Assembly (NCBI RefSeq): GCF_010723305.1 | Contig: NZ_BLKW01000004.1 | Coordinates: forward strand, 1,426,001 to 1,490,000 | Origin: Mycobacterium botniense | GTDB lineage: Bacteria; Actinomycetota; Actinomycetes; Mycobacteriales; Mycobacteriaceae | DNA: 64,000 nt | Direction of reading: 5' to 3' | Shown: positions 31,959 to 42,970 of the stretch, piece after piece | Layout: every line of letters starts with the position of its first letter | Position numbering within the stretch: the first letter of the stretch is position 1 | The notes under the pieces: model-generated | Seen by the model: only the letters and a program-made list of their open reading frames with translations | The model's database searches: none | What the model was told of the DNA's origin: nothing | Made by a program: the position numbers and the translations under genes

Positions 31959-32930
31959 GTGAGCCCGGCTGCCCATACCACTCGGGTGTCCCATCCGCTC
32001 ATCGTGTTCGTGATGGGCATGGGTCGGTCCGGTACCTCAGCGCTCACCCGGGTTCTGTCGTTGTGCGGAGCCACACTACCGACCGTGCTGTTCGGTGCGA
32101 ATAGGGGTAATCCAGCTGGCCACTGGGAACCGCGCGCAGCTCTGGACCTTAACGAAGCGATCTTGTATCGCCACGGCAGCAACTGGTACGACCCCACATT
32201 GCGCTTGCAGGAGGAGGGCACGTTCGATGCCAAAGAGCAGGCCGCGTACATCGCCGAGATCGGGTCGTTTCTCAGCACCCTGCCGACCGAGCCAGTCGTG
32301 CTTATCAAGGAACCACGAATCACGGTGCTGGCGAGCCTGTGGTTCGAGGCGGCGCGGCGGGCCGGATTCGATATCGCGGTGACGATCGCGGTGCGTCACC
32401 CGGAGGAAGTCGTCGCGTCGCTCGCAGCGCGCGATCGGGTCTCACCCCAGCTCGCACGTGCGTTATGGCTGAAATACAATCTGCTGGCCGAGCGATATAC
32501 GCGCAACCTGCCGCGCGTTTTCGTCGAGTACTCCAACCTGCTTGATGATTGGCGCCGTGAAATGACGCGGGTCGGCGCGGGGCTCAAGATCGATCTCAAT
32601 AACCGGGATGAGGCTGCAATCGAGCAGTTTCTCCGACTGGATCTTTACCGCCAGCGGCACCGCGGCCCGGTGACAGAGCCCTTCGGCACGGACTGGATTT
32701 CCGCAGCCCATGCCGCCCTCAGCGCGGCCGCCCGGGACGAACCCTGGGACCAGTCCGAACTCGACCGCGTTTTCCGGGCGTATACGGCGAGCGAACATGG
32801 TTTCCGGGCAGCGTTCGAGGATTTCCACCACCACTTCAACAGCAAGGTGGTTCGGTTCCACAGCCTGGTCGTGCGACCGTCCATAACGAAGCTGGTCCGA
32901 GTGCTCGCCGCTACCGCTCACCGGGCCTGA
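31959..32930 (+). CDS. PAPS-dependent sulfotransferase family protein
   Basis: This 323-residue protein of the sulfotransferase superfamily is predicted to transfer sulfate from PAPS to a carbohydrate or lipid hydroxyl. The 5'-phosphosulfate loop is GMGRSGTSALTRVLSLCG near the N-terminus. The 3'-phosphate-binding segment is VRHPEEVVASLAARDRVS in mid-protein. A conserved IKEPRI stretch and an EYSNLLDDW element fit bacterial carbohydrate sulfotransferases. It is not closely Stf0-like, so trehalose is not assured as acceptor. GTG 31959 has GGAG five bases upstream; GTG 31953 and 31986 are alternatives. Its place among pks, papA, glycosyltransferase and mmpL suggests a sulfated glycolipid. Substrate is inference only. 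Confidence 0.82.
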   Translation: MSPAAHTTRVSHPLIVFVMGMGRSGTSALTRVLSLCGATLPTVLFGANRGNPAGHWEPRAALDLNEAILYRHGSNWYDPTLRLQEEGTFDAKEQAAYIAEIGSFLSTLPTEPVVLIKEPRITVLASLWFEAARRAGFDIAVTIAVRHPEEVVASLAARDRVSPQLARALWLKYNLLAERYTRNLPRVFVEYSNLLDDWRREMTRVGAGLKIDLNNRDEAAIEQFLRLDLYRQRHRGPVTEPFGTDWISAAHAALSAAARDEPWDQSELDRVFRAYTASEHGFRAAFEDFHHHFNSKVVRFHSLVVRPSITKLVRVLAATAHRA

Positions 32931-33107
32931 GAATGCCTGCGGGCCGGCTCAGACCGCCACCGCGGTCCCGGACCGCCCGCTGCCGCCGACACCGGATGGC
33001 GCACGGTGTTCTCCTCGGCATTCCCGGCTGGGCCAGATGAGGCACAGATGATGACTACACCTCCGGTTCGGCGTTTCCCGGCGTGCATTCTTGACATACT
33101 TACGCCT

Positions 33108-33932
33108 ATGGCTCTCGTCGATCGCCCCCACCCCATCGCTCTCATCTACCGCCTCGGGTTCAGCCCGTTCGTCATGAAGCTTTTCGCCCGGTACTTTTAT
33201 CCGCTGGTCACCCGCAGGCTCGGGATCGCTGACATGGTGTTCCTCAACGACGGCTACGAAGAGGATCCTCCGATGGCCCTGCCGCTGGCGGCGTCCGATG
33301 AGCCTCACCGCTTCCCCATCCAGCTCTACCACCGCGTCGCAAATCAGGTGGACCTATCCGGGAAGCGGGTGCTGGAGGTCAGTTGTGGCCATGGCGGTGG
33401 GGCTTCCTATCTTGTGCGCACCATGCGCCCGGCTTCCTACACCGGGCTGGACCTGAACCCCGCGGGCGTGGCGTTCTGCCGGAAAACGCATGTTCTGCCC
33501 GGGCTCGATTTCGTGCAGGGGAACGCCGAGGACCTGCCCTTTGCTGATCAATCTATGGACGCGGTGATCAATGTCGAAGCCTCGCACTGCTATCCGCGCT
33601 TTGACCGTTTCCTGGCCGAAGTGGCACGTGTCCTGCGTCCGGGAGGGCATTTTCTCTACACCGACCTGCGCCCCCGTCTCCGGATCGCCGAATGGGAGGC
33701 CGCGCTGGCCAAAGCGCCGCTGCGGATGGTCTCGCAGGCCGAGATCAACGCGGAGGTTCTCCGGGCACTTATGCGGAATTCAGAACGGTTGCTGACGCTG
33801 GTCAGTCAACGTTTGCCGCCGATCTTGCACGGCGTGGGCCGCGAGGCCGCCCACGTCCAGGGCTCACGCTACTACCGCGACCTGCAACGCGGAGAGTTCT
33901 CTTACCGGGTGTATTGCTTCACCAAAGACTGA
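33108..33932 (+). CDS. SAM-dependent methyltransferase (Rv2952/Rv1523 family)
   Basis: This class I methyltransferase of 274 residues resembles Rv2952, which O-methylates phthiocerol and phenolphthiocerol lipids, and the LOS/GPL methyltransferases. Motif I is [19 protein letters not shown]; other conserved blocks are [58 protein letters not shown] and the C-terminal [13 protein letters not shown] 33108 matches the family start, though it lacks a ribosome site. ATG 33051 has GAGG upstream and is a real alternative, adding 19 residues. Likely acceptors are a sugar hydroxyl or lipid hydroxyl of the product. A strong terminator follows about 150 bases later. Confidence 0.9.
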   Translation: MALVDRPHPIALIYRLGFSPFVMKLFARYFYPLVTRRLGIADMVFLNDGYEEDPPMALPLAASDEPHRFPIQLYHRVANQVDLSGKRVLEVSCGHGGGASYLVRTMRPASYTGLDLNPAGVAFCRKTHVLPGLDFVQGNAEDLPFADQSMDAVINVEASHCYPRFDRFLAEVARVLRPGGHFLYTDLRPRLRIAEWEAALAKAPLRMVSQAEINAEVLRALMRNSERLLTLVSQRLPPILHGVGREAAHVQGSRYYRDLQRGEFSYRVYCFTKD

Positions 33933-34082
33933 CGGTCCGCCCACGCGTCAACGGCACGCGGATATCTAAACAGCCGAGCGTGCGAACCGATTCTGCCGCT
34001 GTTGCCCGACGCATGCCGTGCTGACGACGTGAACCTTGCGCAATTGCTGAATTCGACGATGGCAAAAACATTCTCGCTGCAC

Positions 34083-34110
34083 GAAAAAGCCGGACGCCGC
34101 TGGCTTTTTC
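34083..34110. terminator. intrinsic bidirectional terminator
   Basis: GAAAAAGCC (34083-34091) and GGCTTTTTC (34102-34110) form a perfect 9-base stem around a 10-base loop, with a run of five T ending the second arm. This is one of the few canonical Rho-independent-style hairpins in the window. It closes the pks-to-methyltransferase transcripts and separates them from the next gene. Confidence 0.75.
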
Positions 34111-34308
34111 ACGCAATACCTCATTGTGTCCCGCTGGCGGGCTGCTCATCGGCGCCTACCGGCAATCCCGGTCGATATCGGGCGCACGCTCGCCCGACCC
34201 GCTATCATCTGCACACACGTACATTTCCGGGCCTCGACTGAGCTGATCCCGCTGTTCGTCGCGGCTCATGACACCTCATGCGCATGGCCGCCCAGCTGGA
34301 AGGTCGCA

Positions 34309-35763
34309 ATGACGTCCCGCACATCCCGTTTCCGAAGTTTTGCTCTGCTGGCCTGCGCTGGCGCCGGTCTGACAGCCGTGACTTCGATGATGACTCCGGC
34401 ACGCGCGTTGGGCGACGGGACGGGGTTTGTCATGGGCGGCAGCGGGAACCCGATACCTCCCCCAACCTACATCGACAACGTCGTCGATAAATTTCTGGTC
34501 CCCGGCGGCTACGGTTCCTACACGCCGGAAGGGCTGGTCACGCCGGAGCAGTTATATCCGCTCACCGGCGTCGAATCCCTGACCCTCGACCAGTCCGTCG
34601 ACGAGGGCGTCACGATCCTCAACAATGCGATCACCTCGCAAATCCCCGATGGGAACGTCGTCATTTTCGGTTATTCGCAGAGCGCCTTAATCGCCTCACT
34701 GGAAATGGAGCGCCTCGCCGCTTCACCCACTGCTCCCAGCCCCGACCAGCTGGCATTCGTGCTGATCGGTGATCCCATGAACCCCAACGGTGGCCTGTTC
34801 GAACGTTTCGACGGTCTGACGTTCCCCACGCTGGGTGCAACGCTGTACGGCGCGACTCCGGCCGATGTCTACCCGACCACCATCTACACGATCGAATACG
34901 ACGGCGCCGCCGACTTTCCGCGCTACCCCATCGATTTACTGGCTGACCTCAACGCTGCCGCGGGTTTCTATTTCCTACACCCCACATATCCGGATCTCAC
35001 TTCCGCCCAGCTTGATTCGGCTATCCAATTGCCGACAGAAGGTCCCACCCTCACCACCTACTACATGATCCCCACCGAGAACCTGCCGCTTTTAGACCCG
35101 CTACGCGAGATCCCCGTCGTGGGCAAACTACTCGCCGACCTGATCCAACCGGACTTGACGGTGCTCGTGAACCTGGGTTACGGCAACCCCGACTATGGCT
35201 GGAGCCAAGGACCGGCGAATGTGGCCACCCCGTTCGCATTGTTGCCGGACGTCAACCCGCGCACCGTCGTTGACGATCTGGTCCAGGGAGCTCAGCAAGG
35301 CGTGCAGGACGCCATCGCCGCTGTCAAATCGTCGGCGCCGCCGGAGCCGTCGATGTCCGACCTGTCGACTCTGATGACGTTAGACCCGCTTCCAGCGCTG
35401 ATGCACGCCGTACACACGCCCGCGAGCGATTGGGTGATTTCTCCGGAGACACTGGCGTCTGAAATCACCAACGTCGCCAACACGGTCAGTAGTGTGCTCT
35501 CCAACGATTATGCGACCCTGCTTCCGACCGCAGACTTAGCGCTTGCCCTGGGTATCACTCTTCCGGCATATGACGCCAACCTCTTCGTGGACGGGCTCGA
35601 ACAGGGCAGTCTCCTTAACGCAGTCGGTGACCCGATCGCAGCCGACCTGGGACTGGTCTCATTTGGCGGTTTCCTCGAGCTCATTGCCGTCAACCTTGCC
35701 ATCGATAGCACCCTCAACGGTGTGATCAGCGTCATCAACGACCTCTTGCGTCTCATCCCGTAA
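34309..35763 (+). CDS. PE-PPE-domain (Chp-like) secreted acyltransferase/hydrolase 1
   Basis: This 484-residue exported serine-hydrolase-fold protein has a PE-PPE domain without any PE or PPE module. It has a signal peptide (about 1-33, ending TPARA), then the GGSGNPIP start of the domain, and the nucleophile motif GYSQS (S123). Further blocks are GDPMNPNGGLFERFDGLTFP, TTYYMIPTENLPLLDPLR and VLVNLGYGNPDYGWSQG. Chp1 (Rv3822) and Chp2 (Rv1184c), of the same class, complete sulfolipid-1 and polyacyltrehalose acylation outside the membrane. The ATG at 34309 has GGAAGG just upstream; a longer frame reaches 34126 but lacks a signal. Role in acyl transfer onto this locus's product is inferred. Confidence 0.88.
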   Translation: MTSRTSRFRSFALLACAGAGLTAVTSMMTPARALGDGTGFVMGGSGNPIPPPTYIDNVVDKFLVPGGYGSYTPEGLVTPEQLYPLTGVESLTLDQSVDEGVTILNNAITSQIPDGNVVIFGYSQSALIASLEMERLAASPTAPSPDQLAFVLIGDPMNPNGGLFERFDGLTFPTLGATLYGATPADVYPTTIYTIEYDGAADFPRYPIDLLADLNAAAGFYFLHPTYPDLTSAQLDSAIQLPTEGPTLTTYYMIPTENLPLLDPLREIPVVGKLLADLIQPDLTVLVNLGYGNPDYGWSQGPANVATPFALLPDVNPRTVVDDLVQGAQQGVQDAIAAVKSSAPPEPSMSDLSTLMTLDPLPALMHAVHTPASDWVISPETLASEITNVANTVSSVLSNDYATLLPTADLALALGITLPAYDANLFVDGLEQGSLLNAVGDPIAADLGLVSFGGFLELIAVNLAIDSTLNGVISVINDLLRLIP

Positions 35764-35814
35764 CGCACTGGCCGCGCAGGTAGAGTCCGGAGTGCTTGAT
35801 AGGCGCGGCAATGC

Positions 35815-37563
35815 CTATGCGTCCAAGCGGGCGAACTGATTTTGCCGATACTGCTCCACACACGCCGATCGCCTCACCTTGCCGCTTGTCGTGATGGGTA
35901 TCGAACCAGGCGGTACCACAACGAGATCCGCGACAGCGAGGCCGTGCGCACTTGAGATCGCCGACGTGACTTGACGCTTGAGGGTATCAAGGTCGGCCAT
36001 CGCATCGTCGCCGGACCGACCGTGGTTTTTGAGTTCGACGATGGCCACCAGCTTCTCTGTGCCCTCGTCCGGCACCGCTATCGCCGCGCACCGGCCCCGC
36101 GTGATCTCTTGGATGGTCGCCTCGATGTCGTCGGGAGAATGATTGCGCCCGTAGACGATCAAGAGGTCTTTGATGCGGCCGATGATGAACAATTCGCCGT
36201 CGAACAAAAACCCCGAGTCTCCCGTTCGCAGCCAGGGACCCTCGGGTGTGCCGGCGGACGGGCTGGTTAGCCGTCCACCGAAGGTGCTCTCGGTCTCTTG
36301 AGGTTTGCGCCAGTAGCCCGTTGCCACATTGTCGCCGTGCACCCAGATCTCACCGACCGTTCCCGGCGGACACTCGATGTTGGTGTCAGGATCGACGATG
36401 CGGATCATCGGTGACCGCGGCACACCGTAGCTGACCAGGGGCGTAGCGCCCGGTCCCTCGCAGCGCTCCGCATGGCCGGCGGTCAGCTTCTCGGAGTGGA
36501 AGTAGACGATTTCGGGCGGTTGAGCGGGCGTTCGGGTCCGCACATACACCGTCGCTTCGGCCAGTCCATACGACGGCCGGATCGCCGCGTCGGGAAAGTT
36601 GAAGGGCGCGAACCGCTCTGTGAAACGCTTCAGCGTCGCGGGCTGAACTCGTTCACTGCCGTTGATAATAACCAGCACGCTGCCCAGATCGAGCCCAGCC
36701 ATATCCTCATCCGAGGTTTTTCGTGCTGCCAGCTCGAACGCGAAGTTCGGGGCCGCCGAGAACGCGTGGCTGTTGCTCGCCAGCAATTGCATCCACCGCG
36801 CCGGCCGTTGCAAAAACGCCACCGGACTCGTCACGACCGCCTGAAGCCCCGCCAGAACCGGCAGGAAAATCCCCACATACAAACCCATGTCGTGATAAAA
36901 GGGCAGCCACGACACCACCGTGGTATCCGGCGGCGCAGCGGTACCATAGTCCCCGAAATAGTCGGCCATGATCTGCTCAAAATTCGCCAACACGTTCCGG
37001 CTCGACGCCATCACCCCAGCAGGCTGACGAGTCGATCCGGACGTGTATTGCAAATACGCCGTGCCCGTGCGCTTCTCGCGTCTGGTCTGGGACTCGCTCG
37101 GAGAGTCGAGGTCAAGCAAATCGACTTCGACAACTGACGGAGTGGTTTCGCCACACTGCGTTTTCACATGCTCGGCGACGGTGCCTGCTATCGACGACGT
37201 GGTGAGAACGACAGACGGGGACGCGTCGCGCAATACCGAACTGACACGCTCATCGCTGACACCGCCCAGCGGGACCGAAAGCGGAACCGCGATGAGGCCG
37301 GCCTGCAATGCTCCGAGAAAAGCGGCGATGTAGTCCAGTCCCTGCGGCGCCAGTATCACGGCCCGATCACCGGCCGCCGCCACGTCATCATTCAGGGCAT
37401 GCGCGACGTTGAGTGTTCGCCGGTATAACTGCGACCACGTCAGGGTCTCCGCAACCCCGGCCCAGTCCCGTTCGTAATCAATAAACGTGAACGCTGTACC
37501 ATGCGGATGCAGACTGGCGCGCTCGCGCAGCACAGCCGGAATGGACGGCTCAACCACAGGCAT
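35815..37563 (-). CDS. fatty-acyl-AMP ligase (FAAL), FadD21/23/24/25 class
   Basis: This 582-residue adenylating enzyme is predicted to activate a fatty acid as acyl-AMP and hand it to the PKS. Motifs are the P-loop-like [38 protein letters not shown], the [37 protein letters not shown] stretch and the C-terminal lysine in TTSGKVRR. The last block and overall pattern fit mycobacterial FAALs rather than acyl-CoA ligases. The ATG at 37563 has AGGAAGG upstream. The gene is on the opposite strand from the pks operon, divergent from mmpL. It is the only FadD in the locus. Confidence 0.92.
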   Translation of the reverse strand: MPVVEPSIPAVLRERASLHPHGTAFTFIDYERDWAGVAETLTWSQLYRRTLNVAHALNDDVAAAGDRAVILAPQGLDYIAAFLGALQAGLIAVPLSVPLGGVSDERVSSVLRDASPSVVLTTSSIAGTVAEHVKTQCGETTPSVVEVDLLDLDSPSESQTRREKRTGTAYLQYTSGSTRQPAGVMASSRNVLANFEQIMADYFGDYGTAAPPDTTVVSWLPFYHDMGLYVGIFLPVLAGLQAVVTSPVAFLQRPARWMQLLASNSHAFSAAPNFAFELAARKTSDEDMAGLDLGSVLVIINGSERVQPATLKRFTERFAPFNFPDAAIRPSYGLAEATVYVRTRTPAQPPEIVYFHSEKLTAGHAERCEGPGATPLVSYGVPRSPMIRIVDPDTNIECPPGTVGEIWVHGDNVATGYWRKPQETESTFGGRLTSPSAGTPEGPWLRTGDSGFLFDGELFIIGRIKDLLIVYGRNHSPDDIEATIQEITRGRCAAIAVPDEGTEKLVAIVELKNHGRSGDDAMADLDTLKRQVTSAISSAHGLAVADLVVVPPGSIPITTSGKVRRSACVEQYRQNQFARLDA

Positions 37564-37897
37564 CTGTTGCCTTCCTGCTCGGCGAAACGGGCTTGCATCC
37601 GGCGAGAGTGCCGCTATTAGTGTAAAGCCACTGCGCCGCGCATAACCGGCGCCGTTGGCGTAGTGTTGTCGTGGACAACGCCAGTGGTGTCGCCTGCGGC
37701 CCCGGCTCCTGGATAACACCTCAACACAACCCTGACACACCCTGTTGTGGAGCCCCCGTGTGCAGCCGAGGACCACAGCGCACCACCAGTTGTGGACAGC
37801 ATTTCGGCAGCTGAGCTGATCGGCCGTGAAGCGCGAAACGGCCACTCTATCTGCGGTTTTGTGGTGATCGGTGTTTCGGGGAGTGTAACCTTAACGA
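37564..37897. promoter_or_regulatory. divergent fadD / mmpL promoter region
   Basis: The 334-base region between divergent starts has no gene. It contains an inverted repeat GTTGTC-gtg-GACAAC near 37665-37680 and a related GTTGTGGACA near 37791-37800. These could be operators controlling both genes; no consensus was recognised. Confidence 0.45.
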
Positions 37898-40800
37898 ATG
37901 TCTCGGCAGATGACGACACGTGAGGCAGCAGCTGGGGGCGCGTTCGGTCGGCTGGGCAATTATGTGGTGCGGTGGCCGCTGGTTGTCATCGGGTTTTGGG
38001 TCGCTCTGGCGGCCGGTCTGTCGCTGACCCTCCCATCGGTGACCCAGATGGCGCGTGAACGGACGGTCGCTGTCCTGCCGCCTGACGCCCCGACGCTGGT
38101 CACCGCCCAACAGATGACCGCGGCGTTCCATGAATCGGGGGTAGAAAGTCTGCTGCTGGTCGTTCTGGCCGACGAGAAGGGGCTGAGCCCCGCCGACGAA
38201 AACGTCTACCGCACCCTGGTCAATAAGCTGCGCCAGGACAGCCGCGACGTCGTGATGCTGCAGGATTTCGTCAACACACCGCCCCTGCGCGAAGCCATGA
38301 CCAGCAAAGATCACAAGGCGTGGTACCTGCCGATCGGCATCGCGGGTCTGTTGAACTCACCCCAATTCCGGGACGCCTACCCACGGGTCGTCGACATCGT
38401 CAAGCACACCGTTGCGGGGTCCACGCTGAGCGCATACTTGACCGGCCCCGCCGCCACCGCGACCGACCTGATCGTCGTCGGTGAGCGAGATCTGCATCTG
38501 ATCGAGAACGCCACCGCCGTCATGGTGCTGATCATCCTGCTGATCATCTACCGCAACCCAATCACCATGTTGGCGCCGTTGATAACAATCGGCATATCGT
38601 TGGTGACGGCGCAGGCAATTGTGGCCGGAGCTGCCCAAATGGGTTTAGGTATTTCCAACGAGGCCATAATTTTGATGAGCGCGATCATGGCCGGGGCCGG
38701 AATAGACTACGCCGTCTTTCTCATCAGCCGTTACCACGACTACGTGCGGCTCGGCGTCGATTCGAATCAAGCAGTCAGGAAGGCGCTGGCGTCAATTGGC
38801 AAAGTAATCGCCGCGTCCGCCGCCACCGTGGCAGTCACTTTTCTCGGAATGATTTTTTCCCGGTTGACAGCGTTCCAAACAATCGGTCCCGCATTAGCGA
38901 TTTCCATCGCGGTGGCGTTCCTCGCTGCGGTGACCTTCCTGCCGGCCCTTCTGGTGCTTGCCGGGCCCCGCGGCTGGGTCAAACCCCGGCGTGACCTCAC
39001 CACTCGGTTCTGGCGTCGTTCGGGAATACGCATCGTGCGCCGGCCCGCGGTCCACCTGGTTGCCAGCCTCCTGGTGCTGGCCGCCCTGGCGGGTTGCGTG
39101 AGTCTGGCCCGCTTCAACTACGACGATCGTGCCACGCTGCCGCGTTCGGTCGAGAGCACCGTCGGGTACGCTGCGATGGAACGGCATTTCCCGGTCAACT
39201 CGACGATTCCGCAGTATCTGCTCATCCGATCACCGCACGACTTGCGCACACCGCAAGCCCTTGCCGACCTGGAACAGATGGCAGCGCGGATCAGCCAGAT
39301 ACCCGATATCGCGAGTGTCCGGGGCATCACCCGTCCTACCGGAGAACCGTTACAACAAGCCAGCTTGACATATCAGGCGGGCGAAGTCGGCAGCAAACTC
39401 AACGACGCATCCGGCATGATCACCGGCCACACCGGCGACCTCAACCAACTGGCCAATGGGGCTAACGCCCTGGCCGACAACATCGCCAATTTACGCAGCG
39501 GAATCAGTCAGGCGATACCCAGTATCCGCGGCGTGGTCAACGCCCTCACCAATGTCCAGAACCAGTTCGGCTCGGGAGCGACGCTCAAACAACTCGACGA
39601 CGCGGCCAACCTCATCAGCAAAATGCACGCCTTGGGCTTCGCTCTCGCCATGGACGTCAGCAATGTCGCGAACACTTTCGACTGGGTCCCCCCGGTACTG
39701 CGTGCCCTCGACGCCAGCCCGATCTGCGACGCTGACCCCTCCTGCAGCACCTCGCGCAGCCAGTTCCATTGGTTGATCAATGCTCGGGACAACGGCACGC
39801 TCAACCAGATGGCTGATTTGGCCAAACAACTGCAATCCACACCCGACCCGCAGAATCTGCAGTCCGCGTTGGACGGCCTGCGCGACGCACTCGACACCAC
39901 CACGAAAACCTTGAACGCGGCGGGTGTCAACCAATCCGGTGACGTAGAGCCCCGCTTGACAACGCTGCAGCAAAGCGCCGATACCCTGGCCGACGCGACG
40001 CGGCGGCTGTCCGGCGGGGTGCAGGCGCTGGTTGAGCAGATGAAGCATATGGGTGTGGGGCTTGCCGACGCGTCAGCCTTCTTGCGGGCGATGAAATACG
40101 ACGCGGCAACGCCGTCAATGGCCGGGTTCTATATTCCGCCCCAGGTGCTGACCCGCGACGAGTTCAAAAAAGCCGCCCAGGTTTTCGTTTCGCCCGATGG
40201 GCATGTGGTGCGGTATCTGATACAGACCAAACTCAATCCCTTCAGCACCGCGGCCCTGGACCAAATCAACGCGATCACCCGCACCGCCCGCGAAGCTCAA
40301 CCCAATACCGCGCTGGCGGATGCCTCGATATCGGTGGGAGGATTATCCGCCGGGCTCCGTGACACCCGTGAATACTACAACCATGACTTCCGGCTTATTG
40401 TCGTGGTGACGATTATCGTGGTGTTCCTGATTTTGATCACGCTGCTGCGTGCGATCGTGGCGCCGCTCTATCTGATCGCTTCGGTGGTCATTTCCTATTT
40501 ATCGGCGCTTGGTATCGGCGTCATCATGTTTCAATTCGTACTCGGCCAGCAACTGCATTGGAGCGTGCCCGGATTGACCTTCATCATATTGGTTGCGGTG
40601 GGGGCGGATTACAACATGCTGCTCATCTCCCGGATTCGGGATGAGTCCGCGCACAGCGTGCGCTCCGGTGTCATCCGCACTGTGGGATCGACCGGCGGTG
40701 TGATCACCGCCGCGGGCGTCATCTTCGCCGCCACGATGTTCGGTCTGCTCTTCGCCGGTATCAGCACGATGGTCCAAGCCGGGTTCGTGATGGGAGTCGG

Positions 40801-40993
40801 GCTGCTGCTCGACACTTTCCTGGTGCGCACCATCACCATCCCGGCCATAGCTTCGCTGGTGGGCCGGGCAAACTGGTGGCCGTCGCGGACGGTCTCGCAG
40901 CCGAAGCGCCGGTCGAAGCCCGCGACGCGAACCACGGCGCCACAGGCGGAACCACTGTCTGAGCACGACACAACCCAGCCGCAGCTCGTATGA
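37898..40993 (+). CDS. MmpL-family RND lipid transporter
   Basis: This 1031-residue RND-superfamily exporter has the MmpL layout. A first transmembrane helix (about 20-45) is followed by a periplasmic domain, helices with [21 protein letters not shown] (proton-relay Asp-Tyr motif), a second large periplasmic domain (about 430-820), and a second helix bundle with [15 protein letters not shown]. It ends in a hydrophilic Pro/Thr-rich tail of about 40 residues. Size and motifs resemble MmpL8, MmpL10 and MmpL12, which move sulfolipid precursor, acyltrehaloses and probably LOS. No MmpS accessory gene is adjacent, as in those systems. ATG 37898 is the likely start; ATG 37910 is possible. Confidence 0.94.
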   Translation: MSRQMTTREAAAGGAFGRLGNYVVRWPLVVIGFWVALAAGLSLTLPSVTQMARERTVAVLPPDAPTLVTAQQMTAAFHESGVESLLLVVLADEKGLSPADENVYRTLVNKLRQDSRDVVMLQDFVNTPPLREAMTSKDHKAWYLPIGIAGLLNSPQFRDAYPRVVDIVKHTVAGSTLSAYLTGPAATATDLIVVGERDLHLIENATAVMVLIILLIIYRNPITMLAPLITIGISLVTAQAIVAGAAQMGLGISNEAIILMSAIMAGAGIDYAVFLISRYHDYVRLGVDSNQAVRKALASIGKVIAASAATVAVTFLGMIFSRLTAFQTIGPALAISIAVAFLAAVTFLPALLVLAGPRGWVKPRRDLTTRFWRRSGIRIVRRPAVHLVASLLVLAALAGCVSLARFNYDDRATLPRSVESTVGYAAMERHFPVNSTIPQYLLIRSPHDLRTPQALADLEQMAARISQIPDIASVRGITRPTGEPLQQASLTYQAGEVGSKLNDASGMITGHTGDLNQLANGANALADNIANLRSGISQAIPSIRGVVNALTNVQNQFGSGATLKQLDDAANLISKMHALGFALAMDVSNVANTFDWVPPVLRALDASPICDADPSCSTSRSQFHWLINARDNGTLNQMADLAKQLQSTPDPQNLQSALDGLRDALDTTTKTLNAAGVNQSGDVEPRLTTLQQSADTLADATRRLSGGVQALVEQMKHMGVGLADASAFLRAMKYDAATPSMAGFYIPPQVLTRDEFKKAAQVFVSPDGHVVRYLIQTKLNPFSTAALDQINAITRTAREAQPNTALADASISVGGLSAGLRDTREYYNHDFRLIVVVTIIVVFLILITLLRAIVAPLYLIASVVISYLSALGIGVIMFQFVLGQQLHWSVPGLTFIILVAVGADYNMLLISRIRDESAHSVRSGVIRTVGSTGGVITAAGVIFAATMFGLLFAGISTMVQAGFVMGVGLLLDTFLVRTITIPAIASLVGRANWWPSRTVSQPKRRSKPATRTTAPQAEPLSEHDTTQPQLV

Positions 40994-41014
40994 CCATCCC
41001 CAGAAAGTGGTCAT
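40990..41014. terminator. possible terminator hairpin at the mmpL stop
   Basis: ATGACCA (40990-40996) and TGGTCAT (41008-41014) form a 7-base stem with an 11-base loop. The stem overlaps the mmpL stop codon. It lies between convergent mmpL and the second PE-PPE-domain gene; there is no T-run. The remaining 41015-41313 holds nothing recognisable. Confidence 0.4.
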
Positions 41015-41313
41015 GCCCGGTGGTTTCCGGCGTGTCAGCAGAACCATGGAAGTGGCCCCGCAGGTCGCCGTGGTGGTCACCACCGCCACGGCCTGCTGCA
41101 TCGCCACGTTTTCGGTGAACAGGGCGTTCTCGCAAGGTTTTTGGTCGTGTTTTCTCAGTCGGTCAATGCAGACTTGTGACGACTCAGGTTTGTGCTGTAC
41201 GCCAACGCGCCTATCAGAGCAAAACGTGACTGTCCAGGTGAAAGTCGGTGATCCCCAGCACGTTTGCACTGATGACGGATGCGTGCACGGCTGCCGGTTG
41301 ACCTCAGCTCCGG

Positions 41314-42789
41314 TCAGAGTGGGATCAGACTGCTCAGATCAGCGACCGCTGTCGACGCTTGGCCCACCACCGCGAAAAACTCGAACCCGGCGGCCAATTG
41401 CAGCAGGTAGGTGTCTGTCGCGATTGGCTGACCGAGGGCTTCCACCAGGTTGCCCGAGCCGAGCCCGGCGGCGAACAGGTTCAGGTCATAGGTGGGCAGC
41501 CCGGTCAGGACCGCGGTGATGACATCAGCCGTCGGCAGCAGCGTCGCATAGGCCGCCGAGGCCGCGCCGGAGAGCGCGTTGACCACAGCGGTGACCTCGT
41601 CGGCGATTCCGTTGGGCGACAAGCCGGAGAGCAGCGCCGCTGGGGACAGCATGGTCGACAGCGCCGCCATGGGGCTGGCCAATACGCTGGACACGGTTGC
41701 CGACGGGTCCGACAGCACCGCCGCTGCGCCCGAGGTGATGTCACCCACGAAGTTGCTGATGCCTTGTTGGGTTCCCGACACCAGCAAGCCCGGGACCTTT
41801 TCCAGGTCGGCAAGGCTCGGGAACAGCCCGAACTGGGTGGGCACATTGGCAAAACCCTGCGACCAGCCGTAGTCGGGATCGCCGTAGCCCAGGTTGACCA
41901 GCACCTCCAGGTCCGGTTGCAGCAGGTTGGCCAGCGGGTCGCCGACGACCGGGATGGCGCGCAGCGGATCCAGCAGCGGCAGATCGTTGGTGGGAATCAT
42001 GTAGTAGGTGGTCATCGTGGCGCCCATGGTGGGCAATTTGATCGCCGTCGCGAGCTGCTCGGGTGTGACATCCACGGAATAGGTGGGGTGCACGTATTGG
42101 ATGCCGAGTATCGAGTTGAGGTCACAGATGGCGTCGATCGGATACTGGCAGACGTCGGCGAAGCCGTCGTATTCCAGCGTGTAAATGGTGGTCGGATAGA
42201 GGTCGGAGGGGGTCGCGCCGTTGAAGGTGATCCCGAGGCTGGGCAAGGTCAGGCCATCGGCGCGCTCAAAGAGCCCGCCGTTAGGCAGGTTGGGGTCACC
42301 GGTCAGTACGAATGACACGTCGGAACTGGACACATGTTGGGCCGCCAGCTCGGTCATGGTCATCCCGGCGATCGTCGAACTCTGCGACTGCCCCTTCATG
42401 ACGACGTCGAAGCCGTCGTTGACTTGCTGGGTGATCAGGTTGTCGAGAATCTGGGTGCCCTGGGCTTCGGAGGTGTCCAGCGGCAAACTCTTGACACCGG
42501 TATATAACGCGTAATTTCCGGCGGGATAGTAGACGGGTTGCGGACTGTACCCGGGATAGAGCGGTTTGACGAAAACGTCGAAAACGTGCTCCACGTAGCT
42601 GTCCGACGGTATCGGTGTTCCGCTGCCGGCCATGATGTCCGCAATACCTTGACTGATCTCTGCATCCACGAGCTGCACCGCGCGCACCTGCGCAGTAGGT
42701 GGCGATGTGGTCAGGGTGGGGACCCCGGTCAGCCCAGTGCCGACGATGACGATGCTCGCGGCAATGAGCGGTCCCAGGGCACGTGGCAT
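41314..42789 (-). CDS. PE-PPE-domain (Chp-like) secreted acyltransferase/hydrolase 2
   Basis: This second exported PE-PPE-domain serine hydrolase has 491 residues and converges on mmpL. It has an N-terminal signal or anchor helix (LGPLIAASIVIVGTGLTGV), the AGSGTPIP domain start, and the nucleophile motif GQSQS (S135). Shared blocks with the copy at 34309-35763 include FVLTGDPNLPNGGLFERADGLTLP, TTYYMIPTNDLPLLDPLRAIPVVG and NLGYGDPDYGWSQG. ATG 42789 has a GAGGAGA ribosome site. Two intact, diverged copies flanking fadD and mmpL suggest successive acylation steps on one scaffold or different chain selectivity; that is inference. Confidence 0.87.
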   Translation of the reverse strand: MPRALGPLIAASIVIVGTGLTGVPTLTTSPPTAQVRAVQLVDAEISQGIADIMAGSGTPIPSDSYVEHVFDVFVKPLYPGYSPQPVYYPAGNYALYTGVKSLPLDTSEAQGTQILDNLITQQVNDGFDVVMKGQSQSSTIAGMTMTELAAQHVSSSDVSFVLTGDPNLPNGGLFERADGLTLPSLGITFNGATPSDLYPTTIYTLEYDGFADVCQYPIDAICDLNSILGIQYVHPTYSVDVTPEQLATAIKLPTMGATMTTYYMIPTNDLPLLDPLRAIPVVGDPLANLLQPDLEVLVNLGYGDPDYGWSQGFANVPTQFGLFPSLADLEKVPGLLVSGTQQGISNFVGDITSGAAAVLSDPSATVSSVLASPMAALSTMLSPAALLSGLSPNGIADEVTAVVNALSGAASAAYATLLPTADVITAVLTGLPTYDLNLFAAGLGSGNLVEALGQPIATDTYLLQLAAGFEFFAVVGQASTAVADLSSLIPL

Positions 42790-42970
42790 AGCTTTCTCCT
42801 CGGTGAGCGGATGCTGAGGCACTCCTGAGCAGAAACCCAGGGACGACGCAACACTACAGCAGCGCACACCAACCCGAATCTCAAATCAACAAATGAGAGG
42901 ACGTGACCGCTGCCCAGCTGACCCGGTTTCCCGGCTCGGGAGTCGCCCCCGGCGCCCAGACCGGCGGACC

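Noticed and set aside
37617..37810. DnaA-box-like TTGTGGACA / GTGGACAAC motifs, considered as an origin feature
   Set aside because: Only two partial matches, no dnaA, dnaN or gyr genes nearby; more likely operators of the divergent fadD/mmpL promoters.
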